A stretch of 64,000 nucleotides of DNA, from the NCBI GenBank assembly GCA_947650285.1, contig CANTFL010001482.1, forward strand, positions 62,001 through 126,000, read 5' to 3'. This stretch comes from Hyaloperonospora brassicae (taxonomy: Eukaryota > Oomycota > Peronosporomycetes > Peronosporales > Peronosporaceae). The notes under the pieces are model-generated. The model did not search any database. It was given only the letters and a program-made list of their open reading frames with translations, and was not told the DNA's origin. This document shows positions 10,878-20,179 of this stretch, piece after piece (positions within the stretch are counted from its first letter, which is position 1; every line of letters begins with the position of its first letter). The translations under genes and the position numbers were made by a program.

Positions 10878-11605
10878 CTATACCGACCGGGGCGTAGGCG
10901 ATCGATGTTTCGCCAGCGGTAGCTCTTCGTCCGAGTCGTCCGAGCCATAGTAGGCGACGCGATCGCGCTTGAGCGTGAACGTGTCCGAGACAAACGGTGC
11001 GTCGCTTCGTCGCATCTTTTCTTGCCGCCACATTGTGTAGCACACGACCATCGCGACGGCGTACAACAAGGCTACGGGTCGAGTCACCAATCCGTTGTCA
11101 CGACGTTCGACCGATCCACCGCATCAAGCAGTACGCACACGATCACGTTAGTTTCCCACGTACACATATGTCGACATATATACACGCACAAGCTCGAGCG
11201 CACGATAAAGCAGCTGTATGCAGAGCCGATGAAGGCTATTCGACCAACGCACCAGCTTCAAAGCACGAGGTGGCCCCTGCACTTGGCATCTTGGCGTTGA
11301 GAATATACAGCGGCTGCAACTTGAGCAGTGACCCCACCATTACCTGCACCAGTTGTCAGTATTGTACAAAAAACAGTCAAAAGCTTAGTACAAAATTCAC
11401 TGCAGCCAAAGCCTCGGCGACCGTCGAAAGTCGTCAGCGAAGTTTATGTACCAGGAAGACAAAGCCGACGAAGCAGAAGATGGTGCCACACAAGTAACCT
11501 GCAGGAAGACACACCGGTAGCGTCACACATTGTATCGGTCTACGGACGAGAGGGACCACAGACAGAGCCGTCGTCGATGATAGCGCACGTACGTTTTCCG
11601 GGCAT
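10878..11605 (-). CDS. Ribonuclease kappa-like / V-ATPase f-like small membrane protein
   Basis: Two-pass membrane protein assembled from four exons: 11605-11593 (13 bp), 11498-11452, 11343-11253, 11071-10878. All junctions keep phase. The protein (about 114 aa) starts MPGKRYLCGTIFCFVGFVF, has a second part LLKLQPLYILNAKMP, then SCFEA and a second membrane span LLYAVAMVVCYTMW ending WRQEKMRR. The spacing of Cys, the two spans and the basic end match RNASEK, a small protein tied to V-ATPase and endocytosis in animals. It has an extra acidic/Ser C-terminal tail (YYGSDDSDEELP) not in animal RNASEK. The first exon of 13 bases is the weakest part of the model. Family call is by eye and moderate. 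Confidence 0.6.
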
Positions 11606-12558
11606 AATTTTTGTATGTGATTTTTTCTTTTGAAGGTGAAAAAGTTGATCATTGTGTGGAATATTAGCCAGTAAGCCACGAGACGGACGGCACATGTATT
11701 GTCATGGATAGCACAGGATTTTCCATACATTATTCCAATCAAAGCTCTGACGCGGGATAGGGGCGACAACAGTTGACGAGGAGATATGCCTTTATGCTAT
11801 TAAAGATCGTCAGTGTGCCAGAAGTCGTTTAGATGAAGTGACGCAATGCGATACCATTTCCAAGGTTTGGAATATATGGTTTATGGCACTAGTGGCTTTG
11901 GCACATGTTAGAAAGTGATTATCAGGAGCTTTCTCGTCAGAGTAGCGTCTACTCCGCGCAGCCGAAGACTTGTGGGTAGGAATACGGATGTTGTAGCTGC
12001 ACGTGAATGTCCGACAAAAGTAGCAAGAAGACAAACGGTGTTGAGATTGGCGACGACCGTTTCCAGCAAAAGCTCTACACGTGCAGATATCACTGCGTAG
12101 CATTTGACGCAAGGCGAGTTGGATCGTGTTATGCTGTGCCGTCTTAGACGAAACGCGTGTACTGCTATAAACGCGTTCATTGCTAGCAGATCTGTCAAGT
12201 GCGAGCTGCGAATCGCAACAGTTTCGACAACAAATGTGTTTGTCGCTAGAGCGTTTCTCACGCATTTGTCTGCACCGGTCTACAATTATGTGCGGCGTCT
12301 CAGGCGATCGATCCGTTTCAGCTCACGAAGAAACGATCGAAACGACACCGATCCCGCTGGGCATCAACACCTTATAAACGCTCTATAAAACGCTCTTGCG
12401 ACAAACACATTTGTTGTACGCACTGTGCTGTTCGTCGTGGCTGAGAAGCACAGGGTATACAAACGTGACGGGAAGTGTATTTGAAAAATGCACGTGGCAG
12501 CTTTCGCGTTCCTCTGGACGAGCCGTGTCTTCCATTCGACACAATTGTTGACTACCAG
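11606..12558. other. Intergenic, 953 bp
   Basis: No gene recognised. Frames of 100-150 codons on the minus strand (11810-12265) have no domain-like composition and overlap each other. The segment carries the 5' region of the ribonuclease-kappa-like gene and the 3' region of the Band 7 gene. Confidence 0.4.
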
Positions 12559-13827
12559 CTACTTTGCTGGCGTGAACGTCTGCAACAACGTGCCTTGAAT
12601 GAGCTGGTCGCCATTCTTCCCGCTAATGACAAGCGGAACGGCCTCCAGTAGAGCAGCTTGCATGTGAATCTTCTTCTCGTTGTAATCATAGTCCCGTTTG
12701 GACTTGAGGAACGCGGCCGAATTGCCCTCCGCGTTAGCATTCGCCACAATCTGTGCCGCCTCCTTCTTTGCAGCATCAATCTTCGCCTCGCCGTTCATCT
12801 TTGCCACGTTGACAAACTGGTCAAAGTCCGCCTTGAGGTTGGTAAGCTCTACAGTCGGTAGAGCTTTGTTCGTTACCGTCTTGGCAGTCGCACTTGCAAC
12901 AGCGTTCGCTTTGTAGCCTTCTGCTGCCTTGATCTTGTTTTCGTTGGCTGACTTGTGCTCGGCAATCGTGACTTGCGCCTTTGCTTCGGCGATCGTGCGC
13001 CGCTCGTCTCGAATAATAGCTGCACGGACACTTTCAGCCTGGAGATCTTGGATCGCACGCTCATTCTGCTTCTCGAGTGCCGTGAGCTTCTGCGTCTCTT
13101 GGTTCAGCAGCATCCGCATCTGGTTCTCGTGATTCTTCTCCTGTTCCTCCATGCGCGTCTTGAACGCAGTTGTCTCCTCCAGTGTCTTGGACAGTGCAAG
13201 TGGCAAGTCGACGTTCGTCACTTTGACATTGTGGATCAAGACACCGTAGCGCCGGAGCTTGGCGTTGAGGTCCGTCTTCATGCCCATGGCAAACTCTTCG
13301 CGCAGATCGTGCACTTGGTCGTGACGCACCGAGTGCACCAGCCCGCGAATGGCTTCTTCGGTCAGGCTATAGAGCAGCTCGTCAAAGCGATGCGCGCCGA
13401 GCGAGTACACAAACGTGTACGCGTCGTCTGCTGTTGGACCAATCTGGAAGCTGATCGAAATGTCAATGTCCACCATGACATTGTCCTGCGTCGGACACCC
13501 ACGCACAGGGTTCGAGTACGTCACGGCTTGCTTGGTGACAATGTGGGACACGCGGTGCCACGCTGGCCAGCACATCTTGAGTCCAGGGTCCATCATGCCC
13601 GCGTGCGCGTTCCACGTTTGCTTGAACACCCAGAGACCTGACGGCACTTTCATAAACAGCGTCAACAACGTCGAGTACGTGGGCGTGAGCACAATGGGAA
13701 TGCGGCCGTCAACGACGTTGGCGTTAAAGTGTTTCATTGCGTGAATGGGCTTGCGAATGTCCTTTTGCACGAGGTGGTTCACGCGGTAGCTATAGCGCGT
13801 CGCCTCGTCGCCAGTAGTCGCGAGCAT
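12559..13827 (-). CDS. Band 7/SPFH domain protein, paralogue A
   Basis: Membrane-scaffold protein of the stomatin/prohibitin/flotillin superfamily. The Band 7 region (about residues 80-230 from the ATG at 13827) shows HIVTKQAVTYSNPVRGC, DNVMVDIDISISFQIG and LRRYGVLIHNVKVTNVDLP. A long Lys/Glu/Ala coiled coil follows (EEQEKNHENQMRMLLNQETQ onward), as in flotillins. It is clearly homologous to the divergent gene at 14286. Upstream, the ATG at 13957 opens a different frame with a myristoylation-like start (MGSNSHPVHVAEQR) resembling the partner's N-terminus. That frame is one base out of register with the main frame, and the space is too short for an intron. So the N-terminus is either frameshifted (real or sequence error) or starts internally at 13827. 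Confidence 0.85.
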   Translation of the reverse strand: MLATTGDEATRYSYRVNHLVQKDIRKPIHAMKHFNANVVDGRIPIVLTPTYSTLLTLFMKVPSGLWVFKQTWNAHAGMMDPGLKMCWPAWHRVSHIVTKQAVTYSNPVRGCPTQDNVMVDIDISISFQIGPTADDAYTFVYSLGAHRFDELLYSLTEEAIRGLVHSVRHDQVHDLREEFAMGMKTDLNAKLRRYGVLIHNVKVTNVDLPLALSKTLEETTAFKTRMEEQEKNHENQMRMLLNQETQKLTALEKQNERAIQDLQAESVRAAIIRDERRTIAEAKAQVTIAEHKSANENKIKAAEGYKANAVASATAKTVTNKALPTVELTNLKADFDQFVNVAKMNGEAKIDAAKKEAAQIVANANAEGNSAAFLKSKRDYDYNEKKIHMQAALLEAVPLVISGKNGDQLIQGTLLQTFTPAK

Positions 13828-13957
13828 GGGCAGTGGACTGCCGTCACACGGTCGGCGCGTAGACCAACGCACGAAGCGGCCGGTTGATCAATGAGGTCGA
13901 CCGACGTTCGCTCGCCCGCTGCTCGGCGACGTGCACTGGGTGGCTGTTTGAACCCAT
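13828..13957 (-). pseudogene. Probable frameshifted N-terminus of Band 7 paralogue A
   Basis: Minus-strand ATG at 13957 starts MGSNSHPVHVAEQRASER, with Gly2 and a Ser near position 5, like the myristoylation-type start MGAGGSHLHAD of the neighbouring paralogue. The frame runs into a stop near 13844 while the main Band 7 frame is open one register away. The overlap suggests a one-base shift in this stretch. It could also be a chance frame in the leader. Confidence 0.45.
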
Positions 13958-14285
13958 TTCTTTATGTACGACACGGCATAGAGAGCTCCTGACGAGTCGC
14001 TCGTGGCGAACTGGACCCCTCTTGTCCCACTTACCGCGCGCGAACTTCAACATCCGCAACAACCAATGAAACGCATTGCGACGGCTGTACCCATACGTGC
14101 GAACTTCAACGTGGGCAGCGCAGTCTGTGTACCCATTGCAGCGTCAGCAATCCACACACCAAAGAGCTCATTGTCCAAGTTGAACCTCCTGCACAACTCG
14201 CTGCATCTCTTCTCTCTATCTCTCTCTTCTCAACCTCTTGCAGTCTCTCTCTCTCTCTCTCTCTCCACACACACTCGTTCTTGTC
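13958..14285. promoter_or_regulatory. Divergent promoter of the two Band 7 genes
   Basis: About 330 bp separate the outward starts. Just before the right-hand ATG there is a CT microsatellite (about 14215-14268) forming a pyrimidine-rich leader. Shared control of the pair is inferred from the arrangement only. Confidence 0.4.
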
Positions 14286-15788
14286 ATGGGAGCGGGGGGC
14301 AGTCACCTCCATGCCGATACGCTTCCCGGTGGTCCGCAGCACCAAACGCGGCTGCTGTACCGCAACGCTGGCCGCGTTGACTCGGCCAACCGCACGTTCG
14401 GAGCTTGTTACGACGGCAATACGGTGGTCATTATCAATCCTGGTCGAAGCCCCATGAAGCCCTACGTTCGCGTTCCCGAAGGCACGTACGCCCTCGTCCA
14501 GAGTCAAGGGCGGGACGTGGACTATGTCAAGTCAGACGGCAGCTCGACGCCCGTGTGGCCGCCGGGCAAACACTTTGCGTCCGTGTTTACCAAAGTGGCT
14601 CACCTGGTCACGAAGCAGTACATTGTGTTTGACACGCCCGTGAAAGGCTGCAAGACCGCCGACAATGTGACAGTGGGCATTGACATGTGTCTCATCCTGC
14701 GCATCATGGGCGACGAGCTCAAGGGCGAAAATCCAGAGCTTGTGCGTCGATTCGTCTACGAATTAGGTCCTAACGGACTCGAGGTGCAGCTACGCGCGGC
14801 ACAAGATGAAGCAGTTCGCGCGCTTGCTCGCAGTGTGGAGCACACGGAGGTCTACCAGCTTCGTGATGGTACCATGCGCGAGCGGTTCAAGACAGGCGCG
14901 CTCAACTTTCGTACAGATCGAGTCGCGAACGACGAGTTGCACTCGCCCAAGATAAAGGAGACAGTGTCCCCGAGCGATCCTTCAGGAGAGAAGAAGGTGC
15001 TCTATTGTGTCACGGAGGACATTCGACGCAGTCTGAATGACCAGTTCAATGCCTACGGTGTACAGATCACCAGCGTTGCTATTACAAACGTGACGCTACC
15101 CCTGGAATTCCAAACGCAGATGCAAAGTCGCACGACGCACTTGAGCGCCATCAAAGAGCAAAACATGAAACAGTTGAGTGACATGCAGATGCTGCACTAC
15201 AAGGAGGAGCTCGACACGACGAAACTCGCGCGCAAGATGATGTACATGGAAGAAGAGCAGACGGGTAAGGCCAAGTGTGCCGAGATTCGCAAAGGGATCG
15301 ACCTGATCAATGCACAGTCGGAACTCGCAGACGAAGAGATTTGCCAAAAGACGATTGTGACTTGCGATAACCTCCGCGTTGAAGCGTCGTTGAAAATTGC
15401 CGAGATCGATGCCGAGAGGATGCGGATCGCAGCAGAAATCATGGCGCATTGCGATGCTGAGATTGGCCTGATCAATGCCGAGAAGGCTGCGATGCAACTG
15501 CAATTAGAGGCCACATCGAGTGAGATTCGCGTCACGTCCGAGGCAACAGCGGCCGAGATTATTGCTCGTGCCGAGGGGGCTGCAGCAAGCCAGTTGGCGA
15601 GCTACCGTCGACACGAGCTGGAGATGAAGAAACTGGATATGCTTGGATCGCTTGCGAAGAACAAGATGACGGTCGTGTCGGGCGACACGTCGAACAGTTT
15701 GCTGTCGGAGCTGCTTGTCGCCAATCGCCAAGGCAATGTTATGTTGAACATCGATGGCTTGACGGGCAAAGTCGGTAGTAGCACCTAA
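14286..15788 (+). CDS. Band 7/SPFH domain protein, paralogue B, predicted N-myristoylated
   Basis: Start chosen at 14286 because translation upstream is only the CT-repeat leader, and because MGAGGS gives Gly2 and Ser6, the N-myristoylation pattern. Single exon, 500 aa. The Band 7 part shows YVRVPEGTYALVQSQG, HLVTKQYIVFDTPVKGC, DNVTVGIDMCLILRIMG and YGVQITSVAITNVTLP. An extended Glu/Lys/Ala coiled coil follows (about residues 280-450) and a short hydrophilic end. Similarity to the divergent gene spans both halves (VTKQ...P[VR][KR]GC...DNV), so they arose by duplication and inversion. The likely role is a peripheral membrane scaffold like flotillin; the exact compartment is not shown by the sequence. 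Confidence 0.88.
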   Translation: MGAGGSHLHADTLPGGPQHQTRLLYRNAGRVDSANRTFGACYDGNTVVIINPGRSPMKPYVRVPEGTYALVQSQGRDVDYVKSDGSSTPVWPPGKHFASVFTKVAHLVTKQYIVFDTPVKGCKTADNVTVGIDMCLILRIMGDELKGENPELVRRFVYELGPNGLEVQLRAAQDEAVRALARSVEHTEVYQLRDGTMRERFKTGALNFRTDRVANDELHSPKIKETVSPSDPSGEKKVLYCVTEDIRRSLNDQFNAYGVQITSVAITNVTLPLEFQTQMQSRTTHLSAIKEQNMKQLSDMQMLHYKEELDTTKLARKMMYMEEEQTGKAKCAEIRKGIDLINAQSELADEEICQKTIVTCDNLRVEASLKIAEIDAERMRIAAEIMAHCDAEIGLINAEKAAMQLQLEATSSEIRVTSEATAAEIIARAEGAAASQLASYRRHELEMKKLDMLGSLAKNKMTVVSGDTSNSLLSELLVANRQGNVMLNIDGLTGKVGSST

Positions 15789-16540
15789 GAGGAGCGGCAC
15801 GACTGAATGCTTCGAGAGATCTTTTCGGCTCGTGTTCATGCAACAACAGAAACACTCAACATCAGCGTTTTCACGTGACTAAGTTCATCATGACCGAAGC
15901 GGCCAGTGGCAAGCCGCGAACAGACAAGCGATACATCGAGCGGGATGCCTTTGTTCCAAGCTAGAACGGATCGGAACAACAAGTAGACCCTACTTCCTGC
16001 TTTTGTTTGCTCAGCAAGACTTAGCTAGCGTTAAGTGATTCATGCTTTTCACTTGAAGAAGCACCACATGACTGAATCGCCGTTGAACATGGAGACGCAC
16101 CACTAGTACTGTTTGTAGCTGGCAAGCAGATCCAAAGTAAGTGTCTACCATGGAGATACCGTGGGTAAAAGACACGACAAGAAAGTAAGGCGTATCATGA
16201 ACGCAACTATGGAACGAAATGGCAAGTGGTGCTTTACAACGGACCTTTAGACGTTTGAAGAAGCAGTACCTTTGCACTGCCGGAGCATTGTCGCGATACA
16301 GTGCCGTAGACCAGCGAAAAGTAGGTGACATCACGCAAGACTAACTTCCTCCGATAACGTTTGGGTTCAGTAAGGAAAGATTTTGACAGCCAGCGAGGGT
16401 TCGCACATATGTGGTTGTTGCAGCAACACGCATCGGGCAAATGCAGTCAGCTGATCGGAAAAGCAGAGCAGCGCAAACAGAAGCAAGACCACGACTTCGT
16501 TCACAACTGCCGCTATCATTTGCATAATGAGATCGATTGA
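15789..16540. other. Intergenic, left part
   Basis: This is the left part of a 1.77-kb gap; 16541-16930 holds a degenerate transposase-like piece. I see no gene here. Short frames on both strands overlap without recognisable features. Confidence 0.4.
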
Positions 16541-16930
16541 CGTAGCGTGATGATGTCGGCACTATCTACAGAGCCGACGACCTGCTGCCACGAACTAGCA
16601 TGTAGCCGTCTGGACCGAGGTATCGGTCACCGCTATTGTCATTTGGTTCAAGCAGCGAAAGCGTCTGCGAAGCCTCTTGTGTTACGAAGTGCCAAGGAGA
16701 TGAAGGAGAACATCGATGATTCATAGGGCATAAAGGAGGCCGAGAATAAGCTGGAGTCGGAGCTGGCAGTTCAGCTTGAACAGCTGCATGTTTGGAATTC
16801 CATGTCGATTTCGGAGCTTCTCGGTCACATCCGAGATGAGGAGAGTGCTTCACCGAGTCCGACCAATGATGACATTCTGGACGAGGTTACAAGTCAGAGA
16901 AGGGCGGGAGCCTCGGCGGACTTACTGTAG
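16541..16930 (+). pseudogene. Degenerate coding remnant, possibly the tail of a pogo/Tc5-type DDE transposase
   Basis: One frame reads through 16541-16930 with a single internal stop at 16724. After the stop it gives a strongly coding-like stretch: KEAENKLESELAVQ, SMSISELLGHIRDEE, then SPTNDDILDEVTSQ. The style LDRGIGHRYCHLVQ... followed by an acidic tail TxDDILxEV resembles the C-terminus of pogo/Tigger-type transposases. There is no start codon and no catalytic core, so only a relic is left. The transposase reading is an inference from composition and motif shape. Confidence 0.35.
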
Positions 16931-17520
16931 ATGTGCACCCATCGTAGGGAAGAATCGTGACGACTGACACAATCAGCCTCACCATGGTTTCTGCTCTTTG
17001 CGTATTGTTTTCGCACAAAGTCAGCGGACCGTTCATAGGCCTCTTCGCAAGCTGCAGCTCGACGTTTGCAACGCAACAACCGCACACAACTTATTCGGGA
17101 CTTGTGGTTTACGTTGGGCCGTCATTTCGACAAACAGACAAATCATGGACTATGGTGATGAAAACGTCACCCGTGACGCCAAATCCATGAAAAGCTTTTT
17201 CTGAAGCGCACTCATCGCTCAGCAGCTATAACGCGAGCTTAGTGGCCGCCAGCGTTGACAACTTATTCCGACGCTGGCACCTAATAGAGACCAGTGTGGC
17301 GATAAAGCACTATAACCGACCCCACATCGAAAAACGACCCTTATTGCCAACACAGCGCAAGAGTCCCTTCAGTAGCTTTCGACCATTTGTATCGTCTCGT
17401 CGCCCTTTTTTTTTGAGTCCGATCGTGAAAGCGCTCTGTAATTACAGCCTCCATCATACACCACATGTCCGTTATAAAACGGGTACCCGTTAAAAAACGT
17501 CCGCTGAGCTGATGAGTCGG
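16931..17520. other. Intergenic, FSH hydrolase 5' region
   Basis: No gene seen between the relic and the FSH hydrolase. Short tracts include an AC-rich segment and a T9 run near 17408. Confidence 0.35.
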
Positions 17521-17530
17521 TCATTGCGTC
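17521..17530 (+). promoter_or_regulatory. Possible initiator (TCATTGCGTC)
   Basis: TCATT sits 40 bp before the FSH hydrolase ATG and is followed by pyrimidine-rich sequence, as expected of the oomycete initiator core (YTCATTYY). The downstream flank is a weak match. Confidence 0.3.
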
Positions 17531-17560
17531 TCTTGTCTCTCGCTTTGTCGATTCAGCCGC

Positions 17561-18349
17561 ATGGCCTCATCGTCTCCGTCCACAAAACAGCTGCGTGTCT
17601 TGTGTTTCCATGGCATCCACACGAATCGTCAAGTGATGGAGATCCAGACTCGGGGTCTCCGTGAGGCACTGGGCCCAACCACGGAGTTCGTTTACCTCAA
17701 TGGCTCGTTTGAAGCTCGTGGACCGCCGAGCCCGAAAATCGAGAAACTATTTGGCCACTTGGCGCCCTTTTTTGAGTGGTGGCGAACGGAAGACTTGGAA
17801 AAAGAGGACATGGAAGCTACGATCGGTGGCCCACAGGGTCTCACCAAGCGCTGGTGCTATCGATTCGAGGGCGTCGATCAAGCGATTGAAAACGTGGACA
17901 AAAAGCTCCAGGAATTGGGCGAGTTTGACTTGGCCGTCGGGTTCTCGCAAGGGGCGATCATGCTCACCATCTTGTCCATGTACTATTACCGCGAAACGAC
18001 GCCGGCCAAACAGAGGTGGAAACTTGCACTCTGTGTGTGTGGCGTGTACCCCCAAGGGATTAACGTGCGGGGGCTGTTCGAGACGCACGACGGCAAGCCG
18101 ATGCTGGTGCCAGTTCCGTCGATCCACGTGGTTGGCCAGAAGGATAGTTTGTACAAAGAGTCGTTGGGACTGAAAGACATGTACACGCCACATGCCCGTG
18201 GGAGTCCGCTCGAGCGACTGCTGCTGGAGCACGATGGGGGCCACAAGTTTCCGTCTCCAGAACGGCACAAAGCGTTTTATGCTCACCTGGCAGCTACGAT
18301 TTGGCAGTTTTTCACCGACGTACATCAGAGCGCTGTGGGGAGACTGTGA
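17561..18349 (+). CDS. FSH-type serine hydrolase (alpha/beta hydrolase, FSH1 family)
   Basis: Single-exon 262-aa protein of the FSH1 (serine hydrolase) family related to yeast Fsh1 and human OVCA2. It starts LRVLCFHGIHTN, the family N-terminal strand and oxyanion loop, then has the nucleophile elbow GFSQGAIM near residue 128. The Asp site is HVVGQKDSLY and the catalytic His is in HDGGHKFPS. Length and spacing of the Ser-Asp-His triad fit the family well. Substrate is unknown; members hydrolyse small esters and some act in secondary metabolism. No signal peptide is seen, so it is probably cytosolic. Confidence 0.92.
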   Translation: MASSSPSTKQLRVLCFHGIHTNRQVMEIQTRGLREALGPTTEFVYLNGSFEARGPPSPKIEKLFGHLAPFFEWWRTEDLEKEDMEATIGGPQGLTKRWCYRFEGVDQAIENVDKKLQELGEFDLAVGFSQGAIMLTILSMYYYRETTPAKQRWKLALCVCGVYPQGINVRGLFETHDGKPMLVPVPSIHVVGQKDSLYKESLGLKDMYTPHARGSPLERLLLEHDGGHKFPSPERHKAFYAHLAATIWQFFTDVHQSAVGRL

Positions 18350-20179
18350 GGAGATGCCAACGCTAGCGCTGAAGTGACAGCACGTACGAATAATGGACAT
18401 TGACATGGCTTCGTTACCATTGCATGACGGACCTGCAGCTGCTGCGTATCTGTTTCGATGACGGTGCTTCGATGTACATAGCTTTTGCTATCTATTGATC
18501 TAGGAACGATTACGATTGTGCTACAACTGCTCGACTTCATGCGGAAGGCTTTCATGTGCTTCGTGTATGAAGTGATACTGTCACTAACGCAATGCAACAA
18601 AGAGAAGATGGCAATACAGCAGCGGTATGGTGGACTCTGCACGTCATACGGTAAAGTTGTGCTTGATGTGAGATCAGTGATAGCCGTGAAGGTACAGGTG
18701 CAGGGTCAGGAGCGGCACACTGGATGACGTGAGAGCAAACCTCAGTGCAATTTTGCGACAACTGTGGTCATCGTAGTAGCTCAGGTATCCCTATTGATGT
18801 GCTCGACTGCTTGCGCGAGACGCTGTGCTCCTGTGCATCACACTGAAGTTGTTGAAGATGTGCATGGAACGTTGCAGCTACGCAGGACAAAGAGTTTAGA
18901 GTGCCGTGCGCACTCGAGCTCGCGGGGTCTGGTCGTGTGAAACGTGGCTGCTTCCATAGCCAAAGCTTTGTCTCCTCTTCATTGACACCTGACAGTCGTA
19001 TTCGCTGTACAAATCACTTGCTGTGTGCACCAGCTTTCGCTTTACCGTGCACGACGGCAAGTGGGTGCTATAACTTCATGGAGCCCTCTTGTCAAGACGC
19101 TTTATCCAATAGTTTGTAGTTAGTCATCAGCTCGTATCGAAGGGCCGAAGTGATGAGGTGACTTCAAAGACTCGTTAATGCTGCCGCGAGAATGAGCTAG
19201 CGACAGCTTAGGGTCATTGTAGCTCGCAACCATATACATACCACACGTGGCGTTCTGCATGTTGAAGGGGGCACTGTATCTATACCCGATGGCTGATGCA
19301 CGTCTCGGCAGTAGCTGTGCGTGGCAAAGCTGCAATCCACAAACGTATCTTCTTTACCAGCGCAACTGCCAGCGCACATACTCGAAATGATGCCATCAGT
19401 GCGTTCGTTACATGCTGCAAGAGCCGTATCGGTAGAGATCTTCGGAACGTGTCCTTCTTCAACCAAGTAGAGCTCCTGACGTTGAAGCCGCTTGACTCGA
19501 TACAGCATCCGTCATGGGAAGTGTACTAGCTGCTGGCTGCTTGTAGCACGCGTACTACTTCTTCAACAACCGATGTGGTATTCAATGCACCGTGTTCGTT
19601 ATCGACACCTGCGCGCGAATTGACACGAGAAAAAGCTGCAGGAAGGACACGTTGACTTGAAATGGTCCTGAATGAGGCTGTGCCGAACATGTGAGCTGGC
19701 ACTGGATCTAGAAAGCTCTCATGACTCGTAAGCGCAAGGACAGACAAGAGGATGTCCGAGTGCTGCCTACATCTCTCTTCATCCAATGCTCTGTCACGAG
19801 CGGATAGGATACCGTCCAGTGCTTCATCACACAACTCCCTTGTCCTGTGAACCAGAGCAGTATCGATCGATCGGTCGATCGTCAAGTAACATCATACTTG
19901 ATCCACCTCGTCACGCGCAGACATATCCCTTACGGTAGTACGACGGATAGTGGGGGGGACTGCCGATGCAGCAGGAACACTTCAGCGCGAACGACCGTTA
20001 CGTGTGACTTTATGCTGTCAGTTGGTCGTGTATTTGCTCCTTGTATTGGATAAAGCCCAAAGAGAAAAGAGGGAGCGAACGCATTCACGTGTTGACTTGA
20101 TACGACCAACGAACGGCTGTGTGAAGCAGCAGCAGCAGAGATAAACATACGCAACTCATTGCTCGCCCCGTCAGTATCA
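18350..20179. other. Intergenic, 1.83 kb
   Basis: Nothing convincing is coded here. The longest frames (about 19197-19529 on both strands and 19526-19885 minus) lack recognisable motifs. A short run of overlapping CGATCGAT palindromes occurs near 19862. Confidence 0.4.

Noticed and set aside
20159..20179. Upstream in-frame extension of the CBM9-like protein
   Set aside because: It begins with TTG, not ATG; the ATG at 20180 is followed by a signal-like sequence.
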